A DNA stretch of 64,000 bases, taken from Zizania palustris. Lineage: Eukaryota > Streptophyta > Magnoliopsida > Poales > Poaceae. The stretch lies in the NCBI GenBank assembly GCA_019279435.1, contig JAAALK010000082.1:23469034-23533033 (forward strand). Direction: 5' to 3'. The position numbers and the translations under genes were made by a program. Below are positions 42,645-54,688 of this stretch, piece by piece. Numbering within the stretch: the stretch's first letter is position 1; every line of letters begins with the position of its first letter. The notes beneath the pieces are model-generated. The model ran no database searches. It saw only the letters and a list, made by a program, of their open reading frames with translations, and was not told the DNA's origin.

Positions 42645-43780
42645 TCAACGACAACCAAAAACTCGAAAATGAGTAACCTTGGGCTGTCTCCCAAAACGTA
42701 GGTCATAAGATGTCAAATTCAAAATTGAGCGGAAGAAGATTCGGTTTGAGATGTAACATGCAGTGTTCATGGCCTCAGCCCAGAATTTTCTAGGAGTCAT
42801 GTGCTCATCGAGCATCGTCCTAGCCATCTCAACCAAAGTGCGGTTCTTTCTCTCAACAACACCGTTCTGTTGAGGAACCCGCAGAGCAGAGAATTGATGT
42901 TCTATGCCATGCTCCATGCAAAAGTCATCAAAGAGACTGTTCTTGAACTCAGTGCCATTATCACTTCGAATGAATTTCAATGCACCAGGGAGTTCAGTGA
43001 AAAGTCTCAAAGCCAAGCTCCGAAAGTGTGAAAACACTTCATCCTTGCTGGCAAGAAAGAAGACCCAAGAGTAGCGAGAGAAATCGTCGACAATAACTAG
43101 TACATACCACTTGCCGCCTAAAGAACTAACCCGAAAAGGACCTACAGTGTGCATGTGGAGAAGTTCTCCAAGTTGTTCAGTCATCACTGTGGTGACTGGC
43201 GAATGCGAAGCGGCAATCATTTTTCCATGTTGACAGGGAGCGCAAACTAAATTCTTCCCAAACTTGAGCTTGGGCAATCCTCGGATCAGACATAGGGCAC
43301 TCAGACGAGCGAGCAACTCAAAGCTCATATGCCCTAGTCTCCTATGCCACTTCCAAAGCTCAGAAGTAGAATGTGCAACAAGACAATGAGAAGAACCAGA
43401 TGATTCTGAAAAATCAGCTCCAAAAACTCTCCCAACTCTAAAGATCTTACAAACAACAACGCCATCAGAATTGAGTACTTGCGAAGTATCGCGATGGAAT
43501 CGCACTTCGAAGCCCTCATCAAGCAACTGAGATACAGAAAGCAAATTGTATCCCAGGTTTTCAACCAAAGCAACATCTTTGAGAGTGAAGTTCAAGTTAA
43601 TTCTTACCACACCTTTACCTTTCACTCTACTCCTTCGATTGTTGCCGAAGGTGATATGCTCCCTTTGCTTGGTTGTGGTGAGGCTGGAGAACCATGCTGC
43701 ATCTCCGGTCATATGGCGCGAACAACCGGAGTCCATGATCCACGTGCCCTCCAAGCCTCGATCTGTCGCCTACACATGAT
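42645..43780 (-). pseudogene. pol: Protease and integrase of copy 3 pol
   Basis: Starts with the protease DSG (WIMDSGCSRHMTG near 43745). The integrase zinc motif is WHRRLGH ... CAPC, and the catalytic residues lie in MHTVGPF, RSDNGTEF and VVERKNR. The first catalytic Asp appears as His (MHTVG instead of MDTVG in copy 1), a missing key residue. A TGA at 42645 follows FRVFGCR, and the frame continues beyond it. A TAG lies just upstream of the DSG region, so pol is again in a different frame from gag. Confidence 0.9.
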
Positions 43781-44099
43781 AAGAATATCTCGATCGCTCA
43801 GTGCTGGGGTGAGTGGAAAAATGACGAGGCAGCCAGCACTGAGTGACACGAGTAGTAGGAACAGTAAAAGTAGACTGTCTACGCACAAGATAATCAGAAC
43901 GATGCAAAGTGCGAGGTCTACCTACATGCTGTGATCGAACAACATGACGAGGTCTCCTACTCTAACGAGGTACAAAGCTACTCGCCCGGGGTCTACCACC
44001 ATATGGAACATGGTGAACACCTCGAGGAGCAAAACCTCTCCGAGAAGCACGAGGAGCCTCAAAAGCAAGATGATAGTACAACTCAGACTCATGCATACC

Positions 44100-46228
44100 T
44101 AAAGATGGGTAATGCATGTCCTGGTAACTCGTCGCCTAAGAGCGTCGCTCATCCTTAATGCGACGAAAGCAGAACCCTATCAAATGACCCGCCCGCTGAC
44201 AGTAGGAACAATGAAAAACTCTCCTAGGGGCACTCTCATGGGTCTTAGGAGCAACTCTCACAGGCTCCTTGGGCTTCTGCTGAGTGGTTTTCTTGTGAGG
44301 GATTTTCTTGGCAGGAGGAGTGGTTTTTTGAGCTCGGGTAGGCTTTTTGGCTGATGGAGTGTCTAACAGAGCTCTCTCTTTCTCTAGGGTAGTGGGAGAG
44401 GTAAAAACAGTTGTGTTTCCACTATCTGAAGGAATCCTCTCAAAACCCAAACCTAGAGCTAACCCTGCTCTGTCAGCAGACATCTTGGTCTTGGCCAAGA
44501 GCAAATCCATCCTACCCTTTCCCTCAGTGCATTTGTTAACCACGGAAAGAAGGTATTCATTTTCAGACATGAGGTTCTCAGCTCGCTATCTAATAGTGCC
44601 TAGCTGGTCCTTAAGGGTTATGCAAGTGTCACAAACAGGTTGCACATCCTTAGAACTACCGGCCCTCTCCAATCTAGCCTCTAAATCATGAACATGTTTA
44701 TCACGTAAATTAATGCTCTCGCGCAATAAAGAACAGTTCATGCATTCAATATTATCATGAGGTCTAGAATCCACCACCAAAAGCTGCTTCTGTGCAGTCT
44801 CAAGCTCAGAAAGAGTTTGAGCATGCACAGAACGCAACTGAGCAAGCTCACCCATGACAACAGTACAAGATTCACATTCAGCATCATTTACTTTAGACTT
44901 AAGCATGGCATACTCAGTAGAAACAGATTCTAGCCTAAGTCTAAGGTCTTTTCTTTCTCTAGCGGCTTGCACAAGTAATCTATCCTGACCAAGAACTACT
45001 TCATTCAGTTCATCTAATTTAATTAATAGCTGGTCAGATGATAGTGGTACCTTAGATGAGTCAAGCTCATCGCCGCTGTGATCGCTGTCAGCCATGAAGC
45101 AAAGGCCGGTGAAGTCTCATCCCTTCTTGTCCTTCTTGTCCTCCTTCCTTGGGGACTCCTCCTCCTCAGAGCTCGACTCCTTAGTTGAGGAAGTGTCGAT
45201 GTCGCTGAGAGCAGCAACAAACGCTCTGGAAGCGGCTTTGGCTACTCTTTTAGCCACCTTGCCGCGCTTGCCCTTCACAAAGGGTTTCCTCTCCTTTTTG
45301 TGGTATTTGGGGCGCTCACTCTCATCTCTCTTTTTGAGCTTAGGGCAATTCGCCTTGATATGAGAAGTGTCGCCACATTCAAAGCAACCACTAAAACCAC
45401 TTCTCCTCTGATCCCGTCTCTCATGGTGAAAATGGGTGAACCTTCTGGCAATGAGAGAAAGCTCATCATCATCCAGAGTATCCACCTGCTCCTTTGTGAC
45501 GGAGACCAGGGAGGACAAAGAAAAACCATCTGCAAGAACACAAGTAACAGATGTGCTTGGTTCTGCAGTGGTGCCACGGCTAGTGCTAGAAACCAATGCC
45601 AATGGCTATGGCAAAGAGTTTCTGTGCACTGCAAGAGATGCCTTGGTAATCTCTGTGGACTTCAGCTTGCTGAAGAGCTCATCACAGGTCAATGTGTCAT
45701 AACCTGCGGACTCCTCAATGCTGGATATCTTCACTTCCCATATGCTACGGTCAAGAGCATAGAGAAGCTTGATAGCCCTATCATGATCATTGTAAGCAAG
45801 CGTCCCGTTGGATCGCAAGTTACTCACTATCGCATCAAAGCGAGAAAACATGGCATCTATAGATTCACCAGGTGCCTGCACAAACAGCTGATACTGTTGA
45901 TTGTATGTGCTTTGGCGCCTGGCCTTGATCTGTGTAGAGCCCTCATGAAAAATAGTGAGTGTTGTCCAGATTTCCCTAGCAGTCCTAAGGTGCTGCACCC
46001 TATCAAACTCACTTCTACTCAAACCAATGACAGTATATTTCTTTCCTTGGAGTTGGCATTATACTGATCCTTCTCTGTTTGAGAGGTGCAAGTATCAGGG
46101 ATGGAGTATTATGAGTCCACAATCTCCCAAATTGCATTTCCTTGGCTTAGCAAATAAGCCTCCATGCGCACCTTCCAGTATGCAAAGTCAGTCCCATCGA
46201 ACAGAGGAATTTTACTAGCTCTGTCCAT
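44100..46228 (-). pseudogene. gag: gag of copy 3, broken by several stops and shifts
   Basis: Starts at the ATG 46226-46228 (MDRASKIPLFDG), 51 nt from the primer site. A capsid part follows (45606-46022, DRVQHLRTAREIW), then CFECGDTSHIKANCPK as first zinc knuckle (45117-45602). The coiled coil (44586-45095) has CxxC pairs at its residues 74-77, 118-121 and 155-158. The second knuckle CSYCQRAGHLIGFC is in 44136-44570. Stops include a TAA near 46108, TAG at 45603-45605, TGA at 45117-45119 and TAG at 44586-44588. A frameshift lies near 46030. Confidence 0.88.
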
Positions 46229-46278
46229 GTCGCCAACAGATCACAAAACCGGTTAAGGTCAACTGGTGATCTTAACCT

Positions 46279-46290
46279 GCTCTGATACCA
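46279..46290 (-). promoter_or_regulatory. Primer binding site of copy 3
   Basis: TGGTATCAGAGC on the minus strand, two bases from the 5' LTR end CCAACA. Confidence 0.93.
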
Positions 46291-46292
46291 AT

Positions 46293-48292
46293 TGTTGGAC
46301 CGGAAACGGCGACCAGAGGGGGTGAATGGGAGCTTTTAAAATTTCGGGCTAAAAATAGCCTTCTGTTTTAATTCAGTCTCCTGCGGAACAGGCTTCGAAC
46401 ACAACCTTCGAAGTTCTGGTTCGGAGGTATTTGACAGCTCCGAACACAGGCTTCGCAAGGAGTAAAAGTCCGAAGCCTAGAAGACTTCGCTCAACACGCA
46501 ACCCCGAAAAATCTACTCTGCTAAGTCAGTGCAGGCTCCACACACAAGGTGCTTCGAGCAGGCTTCGCACTTCACCCGTCCCGCGAGTGGACTGTCCTAT
46601 GAGGACTTCGACCAAGTACTTAGCGACAGCAACTGGTGCTGGGCTTCGTACACCGAAGGTCTAAACGCACACTAACATACTTTGCTAGGGGTTTAGACAC
46701 GATAAGAAACACGAGCTTCGATCAGGGCTTCACTAGTAAGCAGCGAGGTCTAGCCTCCTGTTACACAGAGCGAACGCACACTGAAAAGCACACTTTGCAC
46801 AAAACACACTTCACCTAGACAGGCTTCGGTGCACTACTACTAGCGAGGTATGCAAACAAGCTCAAGCAGAATAAATGAACACAGAAACAGGGCTTCGCTG
46901 CTTGAACAAGGAACACAACAAATGAACTCAGGATGAATACAAAGTGTGGTGGCTAGTACAGGAGCTCAACAGTAAATGCTCAAAGTGTTAAATGTTACCT
47001 ACCCAGCCCCCATATTTATAGCCACTATTCACCCAAGTGAATTGACTACTTTACCCCTAGGGTTTACATTGGTTTTGTCTCTACAGAACAGAGGGGTACA
47101 AAAGGTAGTCAACTTTATTTGGAGGCTTCTCTGTCAGCTTTGCAGAGGGGACAGCGTCAGCTTTTTGCAGAGCAGACAATGTCAGCCTTTGCAGTCTTTG
47201 ACCTTTCTGGAGACCCCCTTTGCACGCGAGGGGTGCGGTAGCTTCGGTGAGAAGCCTTGAGCCTGACGGCCTTCGCTTCACCGAAGTCAGCCTCCGATGC
47301 AGTGACGGTTTTGAGCCGAAGCCGTCAAAGCCCTTGGGCCTTCGCACCAACACCTTCGGAGTGGACCACCACGGCTTCGCAGCTACTCCCAGCTCGAACT
47401 CCGTCAGTCCGTGTACCGAAGCCATGCATGGCCGAAGTACCACAAGTCATCCTTGCTCCGGAGCTAGCCTCGCTCCGAAGCCTTCTTCACTCCGAAGCCC
47501 CCCTTCGGAGTACCACCCTTCGAAGTCCCTCCTTCGTCCAAGGCCTCCGCATGAAGCATTCCATGAGCCCTTCATCGCAGTGTCTCTCCCCGAGCACACT
47601 CCTCGACGAGCCTCACCGGGACCATGCCTTCGATGCACCTCGACTTCTGAGACCTTCGTCGGGTACCTTCGAGTGTCTCCCTCCGGAGCACACATCGAAC
47701 GCCTTGCCTCTGCTGAGGACTTGATCCACCATACTCCGAAGTTACTCCATCCGGAGTACCCTTCGAAGTGCCTCGCCTCCGAGGACTTTGTCTCGGAGTA
47801 CCTTTGCCCGGAGCCACGCTCCGCACTTACTGCCTTCTCCTGGTGCACCTCGACCCGAGGTCCGACCTAGACCCCTTCGCAGCCTTCGTGATGGAGCTCC
47901 CCGCTCCACTGGCATCAAGCCTCCCGCTTGACCTGCTACGAACCGTCTGTCGCCTCCGAAGTCCCCTGCGCACCACAGACAAGCAGACAAGTGTATCCAG
48001 TACTCCGGAGACCTCTCCGGGTTAGCAACCTTCGGCACACACTCCGGTGTACCGCCCAAAGTACCGAGACCTTCGGTACAAACCCAGTCATCGTGTACTG
48101 TCGGACCCCTCTGACAGGCACACTTCGCTACAACAGCTGCGGCAACCAAAGCCCACCGAACCCTTCAGTGAAACCACCTCCGAACACCTTCGGAGATCCA
48201 ACCTCCGAACCCCTTCGGAGGTGCCCCTTCGAACTAGAGGATAAACTCTGTCAATCACTCATCACACTCCGAAACCATCCCTTGGTTTCTCA
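46293..48292 (-). repeat. 5' LTR of copy 3 (2000 bp)
   Basis: Same termini as 36191-38191 (TGTTGGACC ... TTTCTCA), with a TATA box at 47011-47023 (minus). About 57 substitutions separate the pair, many of them C/T or G/A changes at CG sites. Confidence 0.95.
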
Positions 48293-48297
48293 AATCT
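48293..48297. repeat. Target site duplication of copy 3, right (AATCT)
   Basis: Matches 36186-36190 exactly. Confidence 0.95.
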
Positions 48298-50087
48298 AGA
48301 AGCAACTGATGTGTAAAACAGAGAAATAACAATGCAGTGCTAATAGACAGATAAACAGTATACAAAAGACAAGACAAGATAAACTTCTCAGTATAAATGC
48401 ACATGGAGTGAAATGAGAAGTTACCGTTCGAAATCTGTCTCCTGTTCGAAACTTGGCGAAGCCTGCTTCGCTGGTCGAAGCCTGCTTCGCAGTGTCGAAG
48501 CCTGCTTCGCTAGGTCGAAGCCTGCTCCGGAGGTCGAGGTCTGCTTCGAATGACGAAGTCTACCGAGGAGGTTTGATCTAACCTAGTTCGAGGTGGCAAA
48601 AGACCGAAGATGCTTTGAAGCTAAGTACGGAAGTATCGAAGCTAGCTTTGAACCAAGTGCTTCAAAGCCTATCCTTCGAATAGAATGCTTCGAACACAAT
48701 GCACAGACAAACAACCTTCGAAAAGAGAAGCGAAGGCTGATACGCGACAGAGGAACCAAAACGAAGCCTACACTCGACCTTCGAACAAACGCATCAAGAC
48801 CTTCAAAAATGAAAGCAGACAGGAACTCACGTCGAGCGAAGTTTAACAGAAAGATAAGCTTCGAAGCCAACTTCGAAACCTGTCGAAGTATGGACTTTGA
48901 AGAGCTCAAGTCGGAGTACCTTCGCACAGACGTTCGAAGTATGAAATGCTGACAGTTCAAAAAGTACTTCGAAGCTAGCAACTCAGGACACAAAGTGAAG
49001 TTCGAAGTTCAAGCAAAGCCCTCGAGGATATCAGATCGAAGCCTGCCTCACGGAGCTGAGGGGCTTCGAACAGAGAAGGGGCTTCGCCAGAGAACAGCCA
49101 GAAAAGGGACTTTAGTCCTGTCAACTCGATCAAAAAGCTATGCAGTAAAAGCAAGGCTAGAGTACTAGTGTACTGTTGCTACAGAGTAGTAGTACTACTT
49201 GCAACTAGTATGAACTAGTACTCCTCACATGAAGAACAGAAGCAACCGTGAGGCATTTAACACAGAGAAGGCATGGCTGCGCACAACAAAAACGAAGCTT
49301 CTGATGCAGAGAAATCAATGCACACACCTCAACACAAACAACAGATTGAATCTCTGGAACAAGTAGAAACGGATGGAATCAAAACCCAAGCCAGTTCCTG
49401 GCGGTGCACAAAAATAGGAGAGAGAGAGAGAAAGTGCAAGAGACAAAAATGACCCAAAGGAGTATGTATTAATTTCAGCCAAAGGGGTAGTCCAACCTTA
49501 GGGATTGGGGCCCTATTTATAGGCTGCCCAACACTAGGAATATTCCACCAGACCCTTAGGGTTTTTTACAGACGCTAAATAAAGGAAATGACTCAACTGC
49601 CCTTAGGTATTTTTACAGACACAACTGACTGACTGTGGGCCTAGAGATACAGATGACTTGTCCGGAAGCTGAACTTTCGTAGCGACTACGGCTTCTCTTC
49701 TGGACAGTCCGATACAAGATCAACGGTTGTCAGTTTTGCGCCGAAACTGACAAAGCCTCCACCGACTTTGCACCAGGTACCCGGATTGGGCCGGCCCGAT
49801 TCCGCAGCTCTCTCAGCCCGGCATTCACTCACCGCCCGTGTACCTGAGTCAGTCCTGGTCAACAGCCCAATGGGTCTTCTGCTGCTCCTAGCCCATGTAC
49901 CCGGATTGGGCCAGCCCGACTTCGCAGCCTCCTCTGCCCGACAGTCGCTTGCTGCCCGTGTACCTGAGTCACACGCGGCCCATGAAACAACAGATCTCCT
50001 TTCTTCTTCTGTCCTCTTTGACTATCGTTGACAATGACTCATCACATCTGGAGCCATGAGGCCCACGCTATTCAGCAAGGCTCCTCA
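48298..50087 (-). repeat. 5' LTR of copy 2, right segment
   Basis: Continues the LTR interrupted at 36190 and ends GGCTCCTCA at 50087; the whole LTR is about 1.94 kb. A CTTCGAA array lies at 48421-49085, a short GA microsatellite near 49420, and the TATA box (minus) at 49512-49523. AGTCC at 49489-49493 is the place where copy 1 entered the other LTR. Confidence 0.92.
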
Positions 50088-53000
50088 GCCACCATGAGAG
50101 GAGGAGCCGCATGGCCGACACCACGATATGCCACTTCGTGTCGTGCCCCCACACGAGAGGCACACGCAGGCAGGAGGCGTAGATGACCTTGACGAGCTAA
50201 TTCGCGCACTGTTTAGAGAGGTTGCGGGTTGGACACCTAGAGGTAGGGTTAGGGTTTATCACAAGCCATACCCTGATCACTTTGACACCATCTCATACCC
50301 ATGCGGCTTATGGTGCCTGAATTTACAAATTCAACGGCGAAGGTAGTAAGACCACCCTAGAGCACATAGGCCAATTCCTAGTGCAGTGTGGCAAAGCTAG
50401 TGGGTCGGATGCGTTGAAGCTTAGACTATTTTCTCTATCGCTTTCCGGCACCGCTTTCACTTGGTTTTCGGCGTTACCGATGAACTCTATTCAGACTTGG
50501 GCCCAGTTAGAGCATAAGTTCCATGACTATTTTTATACTGGGGAGACTGAGATTAGACTTTTATAGTTGACATCGGTTAGATAGAAAGCTAACGAAAGTT
50601 CCTCTGAATACGTTAAGCGTTTTAGGGACACTAGAAACCGATGTTTTACTTTGAACATTTCTGACAAAGACTTGGCCGACCTAGCATTTAACGGTTTTCA
50701 CTCCGAACTTAAGGAGAAACTAGATGGCCAGGATTTCTTTGATGTCAGTCAAGTGTAGCATAAGGCTCTGGTTCAAGAAAGCCGAGCCAAAAGTAGAAAA
50801 TTTGCTAAGACATTTAACAAGCCTAATGCCGAGGTGCGCGTCATGGAGCACTCTGATGAGGAATCATCAGAGAGTGAGGATGACTCGGCCGACATATACA
50901 ATGAGAGTGGACTTGGTCTAATAAGGCCAAGCTCATCACTTGCACTGAGTTACGGTCGTGTCCTACCAAGAGTTGGCCCAGCGAGGTGAAGTATTCTTTT
51001 GATGTGACCAAGTGTGCTAAGATATTTGATTTTTTGTTGAAGAACAAACTCATCAGTTTACCAAAGGGTCACGTCACTCCGACTGCCGATGACTTGAAGA
51101 AGTGGGCTTATTGTAAGTGGCATGATTCTCATTCTCATTCTACTAATGATTGCAATGTTTTTCGTCGGTAGGTTCAATTGGCCATAGAAGAAGGATGGTT
51201 GAAATTGGATACAAATCCTAAGATGAAGCTTGACTAGGACCCCTTTCCCGTGAACACTGTTGATCTCGATGAGAAGAAGGTGCTTATTTGGCCTAAGCAG
51301 ACCAAGTCCACTAAGGGGAAGGAGATCATGACCGAAGAGCCATGTCCACACACGTTCGTGCCGAAGAACCCTGAGGTAGGAGCGTGGAAAGTGAACACAA
51401 ATGCATCATCTTCGGCTGCAAATCGCAAGAAGCCGAAGGTGACATACGACATGCTTCTCTAGAAGCACAAGAAGAGGGCTGAGAAGGCGAGCACTCGGCC
51501 AGGACCTTTAGCAAGGCCGAGCCCTCCTCGGAAGAGTGGGTTTGGCCCACGATGGTCGAGGCCATTGGAGCCACTTTTCCATCCACCATTGTATCATCTG
51601 CCGATGGCGCAGTGGCCCCCTTGCTACTTTCCACCTCCCGGATACCCTGCCCCATATTATATTGCTCCGTTCGTGCCATCCGGATTTTATAACATGTAGG
51701 GTATGATGAGTGCTCCAAGAGGCGATGTCTTCAGCAGATTATCCATCGTGCCATGAGGCGCCTGGAGATGGTGTCTGAGGCTATCGTCATCAAGGCGGAG
51801 TCCTAAGACATCCTAATCCCTAAGGGAATCTCCACGGAACAAGACAGAGGTGAGCCACAGAAGGATATCGAGTAGTAGCCGGTCGGTCTGACATAGCCAT
51901 AGGGCTGGTCAGACCGCCCTCGGTACCCTGGTCTAACCGGCCTACTATGGTCGGTCCAACCGACACTATGTAGGCATCTAGCACCAGTCGGTCCGACCAG
52001 CCCACCATGGCCGGTCTGACTGAAAGAGCCCCATCAGACTGGCCCAGTAAGGCTGGTCTGACTGACGGGAAATAGGAGCAAAATCTCGCCAAGCGCAATA
52101 TTTCCGAGGCCGATTCGGGCAATTCCCGTTCGGCCAAAAATTCCAGGAACAAAGTTGTGGCGTCCGGCACCAAGCCACAACCTTCATGGGCACCCCCAGG
52201 TATGACCAAGTCCCGGAAGAGGCAACTACAACATCTTCGAGCTCAAGCGATGCTTGAGAAGAAGATCGAGGATGAGCGAGACGATGTGTTCGAGGAGATC
52301 CGTCCCCGACAGGCAGCTAAATAGGCATGGAAGCCAAAGCTGGTTGCCATAAACAACCTGACTCCTACTCTAAGCGACGACGAGGATGACATGATGGACG
52401 ACAACTACATGCCGGTCTTTGAGGGACCCACTCCTCAGGCGATGGACATAAAACGTCGTCATGTTGCCCGCTGAGTTTTCTCTTCCACAGGACAAGGTCG
52501 AGGTCGCTCAGTTGGGCCTCAGCCCTCAGGAGGCCATTTTCGAGAAGCCCGAGGATACAACTCGTCAATTGAAGCCGCTCTACATCAAGGGGCACATCGA
52601 CGGGAAGCCGATCTCGAGGATGCTGGTCGATGGAGGCGCCACCGTCAACTTGATACTGTACTCTCTGTTGAAGAAGCTCGGCAAGAAGGAAGATGACCTG
52701 ATGAGGACCAACCTGACGCTCAACGGCTTCAACGGCGAGAGCTCCAAGGCCAAGGGCGTGCTTTCTCTAGAGCTGATGGTGGGCAACAAGATGTTGCTGA
52801 CGGTGTTCTTCGTTGTCGATGTGTAAGGTAACTATAGTGTGCTACTTGGGCGTGATTGGATTCACACAAATTGTTGTACTCCGTCTACTTTTCACCAGTG
52901 CCTGATTCAGTGGGACGACAATGATGTAGAGGTTGTACCAGCTGATACTTCGGCCCAGGTTGCTTTGGCCAATGTATCTATTGACGCCATCCATGATAAG

Positions 53001-53193
53001 GTAGAGTGTCTGTTAGGTAGAGATCTCTCAGACTACGACTTTGTTGGGTGTCTGAGGGATGCTTTGTTCCAGTGTCTGTAAAGCCGGCTGGTGTAGCTCG
53101 GCTATCTCTAAACTAGTAGTCATGTCTAGTAAGAATAATCTTGATTGGCTAAAGTCTCATGTGGAGCAATATCAATCTTTTAAAGATGGTATT
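50088..53193 (+). pseudogene. Decayed Ty3/gypsy gag and protease
   Basis: Plus-strand remnant. The capsid region has FSLSLSGTAFTWFSALPMNS and YVKRFRDTRNRCF (50400-50640). A spacer follows with CKWHDSHSHSTNDCN near 51110-51150, then a Pro-rich stretch (51520-51700). The aspartic protease has LVDGGATVNL near 52625 and LLGRDWIH near 52843. In-frame stops are mostly TAG: 50564, 50582, 50756, 51169, 51235, 51460, 51697, 51873, 51876, 51894, 51900 and 52322. TAA stops are at about 51805 and 52824. Frameshifts lie near 50330 and 50910. Its 5' end was separated by the insertion of copy 2, and it breaks off at 53193 where another LTR begins. No reverse transcriptase is present. Confidence 0.85.
51880..52070 (+). 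repeat. Degenerate GGTC...GACC palindrome array inside the gypsy gag
   Basis: At least seven imperfect copies of short palindromic words such as CGGTCGGTCTGAC, CTGGTCAGACCG, GTCGGTCCAACCGAC and GTCGGTCCGACCAG, spaced 20-45 bp apart, in the region between capsid and protease. Confidence 0.6.
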
Positions 53194-53519
53194 GCCGAAG
53201 AAAAACAATAAATACAAGGTGTTCATCACACAACCTCGTACATACGACAAACAAAGTATAGCTAGCAGGCTATTTTATTACACAGAATTTAATAATAAAG
53301 GGAAAATTATTGGCGATGAACATCTTTCTCCAGGACTCACATCCTTGACTAGGACAGCTACTCCAGACCTCCATCTTCATAGAACTCGTTGTCTAAAAGA
53401 TTTAGTCAATGGGTATGAGTACAAAAGTACTCAACAAGCCACCGAGAATGCAATAGCAATGCAGGGTAATAACAAAGGACGGATAATGGTTTAAAGTGTA
53501 GAAAAGTACATTTTTATAT

Positions 53520-54032
53520 TGCAGCATTTAATGTAGTCAGGTTTAATTGTAAAGAATAGTAAACATGAATAATGCAACATCTTCTAACTCGAGGAGTACA
53601 GTCAGCCCTCCTCGCTCAATAGTCCTTACACGCTAATTCACTTTACCACACTCACAAATGTAAACTAACTGCAAGATGTCACGCAACTCGCGCTTGACCG
53701 TGGGCTCGGCTTTTCGAAAAGATTTAAACTCTGATCAGAGGTGTACTACTGTACCCACAAAGCACTCATCCCTACACACCATAGTGTGTTTAGATGACTC
53801 AAGTCATAGAAACTCGTGCCAAAACCTTTAGCATAAGATGCTCCAATTCGATAACACCCGCTCTAGGTTTTGCCGGCGCGCCAGCTCACTAGACAACGTC
53901 ACACCCCCTTTTGCGCCTCGTCGGTACAAGTCACCCATAGGTGCTACTTGACCCATCTCCAAATGGTGCCTTGAGTTGGAACGTGTGAAACCAAGGGTGG
54001 TTTCGGTCTGGATGATGAGTGATTGACAAGAA
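53520..54032. other. LTR body of the gypsy element left of the insert
   Basis: No gene. Sequence of LTR character (short mixed-frame open stretches) between the recognisable LTR start and the inserted LTR. Confidence 0.5.
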
Positions 54033-54675
54033 TGAGATTTTGAGCGATCGAGTGGTTGAGCGATTGGTTGTGTGTCAGGTTGATTGCATCGAGGGGTTCG
54101 ATGTAAAGTTGAGGAGTGGTTACCGAGGTTTCGGTTGTGTGCCGTGTTCTTGTTTTGGCTTGTCTTGGATGTGCAGGGTGGAGATGCTGACCGACTGTCG
54201 ACGGCGAGTGATCAAGGGTCAAGCGGGGAGCTCGATGCCGGAGGATCAGGGAGGCAGGGCGAATTGGAGAAGATCTCAAGAGTGCACAAAGAGACCGAAC
54301 AAAACTTGGACGAATGGCTGACTGCGACGGCATGACGACCCGGTCTGCGAGAGGGAGGCTAGGGTAAGCACTCAAGCAGCTCGAGTGGATCGAGAGCAGA
54401 AGTGGCTTGATGGCGCTCGGAGTCGCAAAGCGGTGTCGCGGCTTTGTCGGTTTTTGCTGAAAACCATCACAAATCTATTTTTGTTGATTTCTATAGTTTG
54501 GAGTTCTTTTTGCTTTGAGTCAATGTGTAATAAAAAGTTGAGAGTCTAGAGTAATTATACTCCTTTGGTATATTTTTCAGAATTTCCTAATTCTGAAAAT
54601 ATATTACAAGGAATAGGACTTTTGTGTAATTTTTAATTCTAGAGGGTTCTTTTTCGTAAATACCCCCATGGTTGG

Positions 54676-54688
54676 CCTATAAATAGGG
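54676..54688 (+). promoter_or_regulatory. TATA box of the solo LTR
   Basis: CCTATAAATAGGG, conserved in the inverted copy at 63687-63697 (minus). Confidence 0.65.

Larger units (their letters stand above)
36191..48292 (-). mobile_element. Sirevirus-type Ty1/copia retrotransposon, copy 3 (complete, decayed)
   Basis: A 12.1 kb minus-strand element of a different family from copies 1 and 2. LTRs 36191-38191 and 46293-48292, primer site 46279-46290, gag about 44100-46228, pol 39334-43780. Target duplication AATCT on both sides. A Pack-MULE of 1260 bp lies in its RNase H. I count about 57 substitutions between its LTRs (near 2.9%), so it is clearly older than copy 1. Confidence 0.95.
28129..50087 (-). 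mobile_element. Sirevirus-type Ty1/copia retrotransposon, copy 2 (carries copies 1 and 3)
   Basis: Minus-strand element: 5' LTR 36042-36190 plus 48298-50087, primer site 36028-36039, gag 33256-35982, pol 30072-33253, 3' LTR right part 28129-28726. Copy 1 sits in its 3' LTR and copy 3 in its 5' LTR. The flank after 50087 is GCCAC, but the other target duplication is outside the window. About 16 substitutions separate the two LTRs over the 598 bp that can be compared. The host sequence is a gypsy gag (50088-53193). Confidence 0.92.

Noticed and set aside
50088..52826. Reassigned TAG codon (TAG read as Gln)
   Set aside because: Plant nuclear genes do not use it. The frames also carry TAA, TGA and frameshifts, so decay is the simpler explanation.
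53944..54375. 143-codon minus frame
   Set aside because: It crosses the probable boundary between two different LTRs and has no recognisable motif.
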